Shown here piece after piece: positions 6,391-6,410 of a DNA stretch of 6,410 bases; position 1 is the first letter of the stretch, and the number at the start of each line of letters is the position of its first letter. The position numbers were made by a program, and so were the translations under genes. Under the pieces are notes generated by a model. That model saw only the letters and a program-made list of their open reading frames with translations. It was not told where the DNA came from and made no database searches. The stretch covers positions 1 to 6,410 of the forward strand of contig JASLEQ010000487.1 of the NCBI GenBank assembly GCA_030151135.1, given 5' to 3'. The DNA comes from Candidatus Sulfotelmatobacter sp. (GTDB lineage Bacteria > Acidobacteriota > Terriglobia > Terriglobales > SbA1).

Positions 6391-6410
6391 CAGATTGGGG
6401 CCCGGAATTC

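Noticed and set aside
6405..6410. The window ends exactly on an EcoRI site (GAATTC), suggesting a clone boundary
   Set aside because: GAATTC also occurs inside the window (for example at 5773-5778 and near 645, 1665 and 3852), so it says nothing firm about the origin of the end.
1..6410. CRISPR arrays, tRNA or rRNA genes, insertion sequences, toxin-antitoxin or phage-defence genes
   Set aside because: No regularly spaced direct repeats, structural RNA features, transposase motifs or terminal inverted repeats were seen. The gene content is an ordinary cell-envelope set.

Overview
The window looks like a piece of an acidobacterial chromosome (class Terriglobia/Acidobacteriia or a near relative). 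The main evidence is the central gene. It encodes a very long Oar-like TonB-dependent receptor with an N-terminal carboxypeptidase-regulatory-like domain and the motifs SGAQVSLVTKSGTN, FGGPI and a C-terminal QFALRFLF, a combination that is heavily expanded in Acidobacteria. The partial lipoprotein gene at the left edge also resembles proteins common in that phylum. Base composition is moderate, by eye somewhat above 50% GC. No ribosomal or tRNA gene, CRISPR array or transposase is visible, so placement rests on protein style alone.

All three supported genes are on the minus strand, so transcription runs from right to left. From the right: (1) 5850-6308 encodes a 152-residue membrane-anchored protein with a YtxH-like N-terminus and a ComEA-type helix-hairpin-helix near the C-terminus. 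It has a strong GGAGG ribosome binding site and ends at a perfect 10-bp stem-loop. (2) 5590-5849 is a spacer holding that stem-loop, a TATAAT box and a short perfect inverted repeat (CGCCCA-N3-TGGGCG) lying where transcription of the next gene would start. (3) 1510-5589 encodes the 1359-residue TonB-dependent receptor, followed 12 bases after its stop by an 11-bp stem-loop. (4) 1118-1509 is a 392-base spacer with little recognisable content besides that stem-loop and two candidate translation starts for the next gene. (5) 1117 to the left edge holds 372 codons of a lipoprotein gene that runs out of the window. It has a signal peptide with lipobox, one Ig-like domain, a Pro/Ser/Asn-rich linker with a DNA tandem repeat, and a beta-rich, lectin-like C-terminal domain.

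The receptor and the lipoprotein are both cell-envelope proteins. They could form a surface capture-and-import pair similar in logic to SusC/SusD, but the spacer and hairpin between them mean co-transcription is not shown. The helix-hairpin-helix gene appears to be an independent unit. No clearly novel multi-gene system was found. The best leads are the lipoprotein's C-terminal domain, the ten paired cysteines of the receptor, the operator-like repeat at the receptor promoter, and the YtxH-HhH domain combination.
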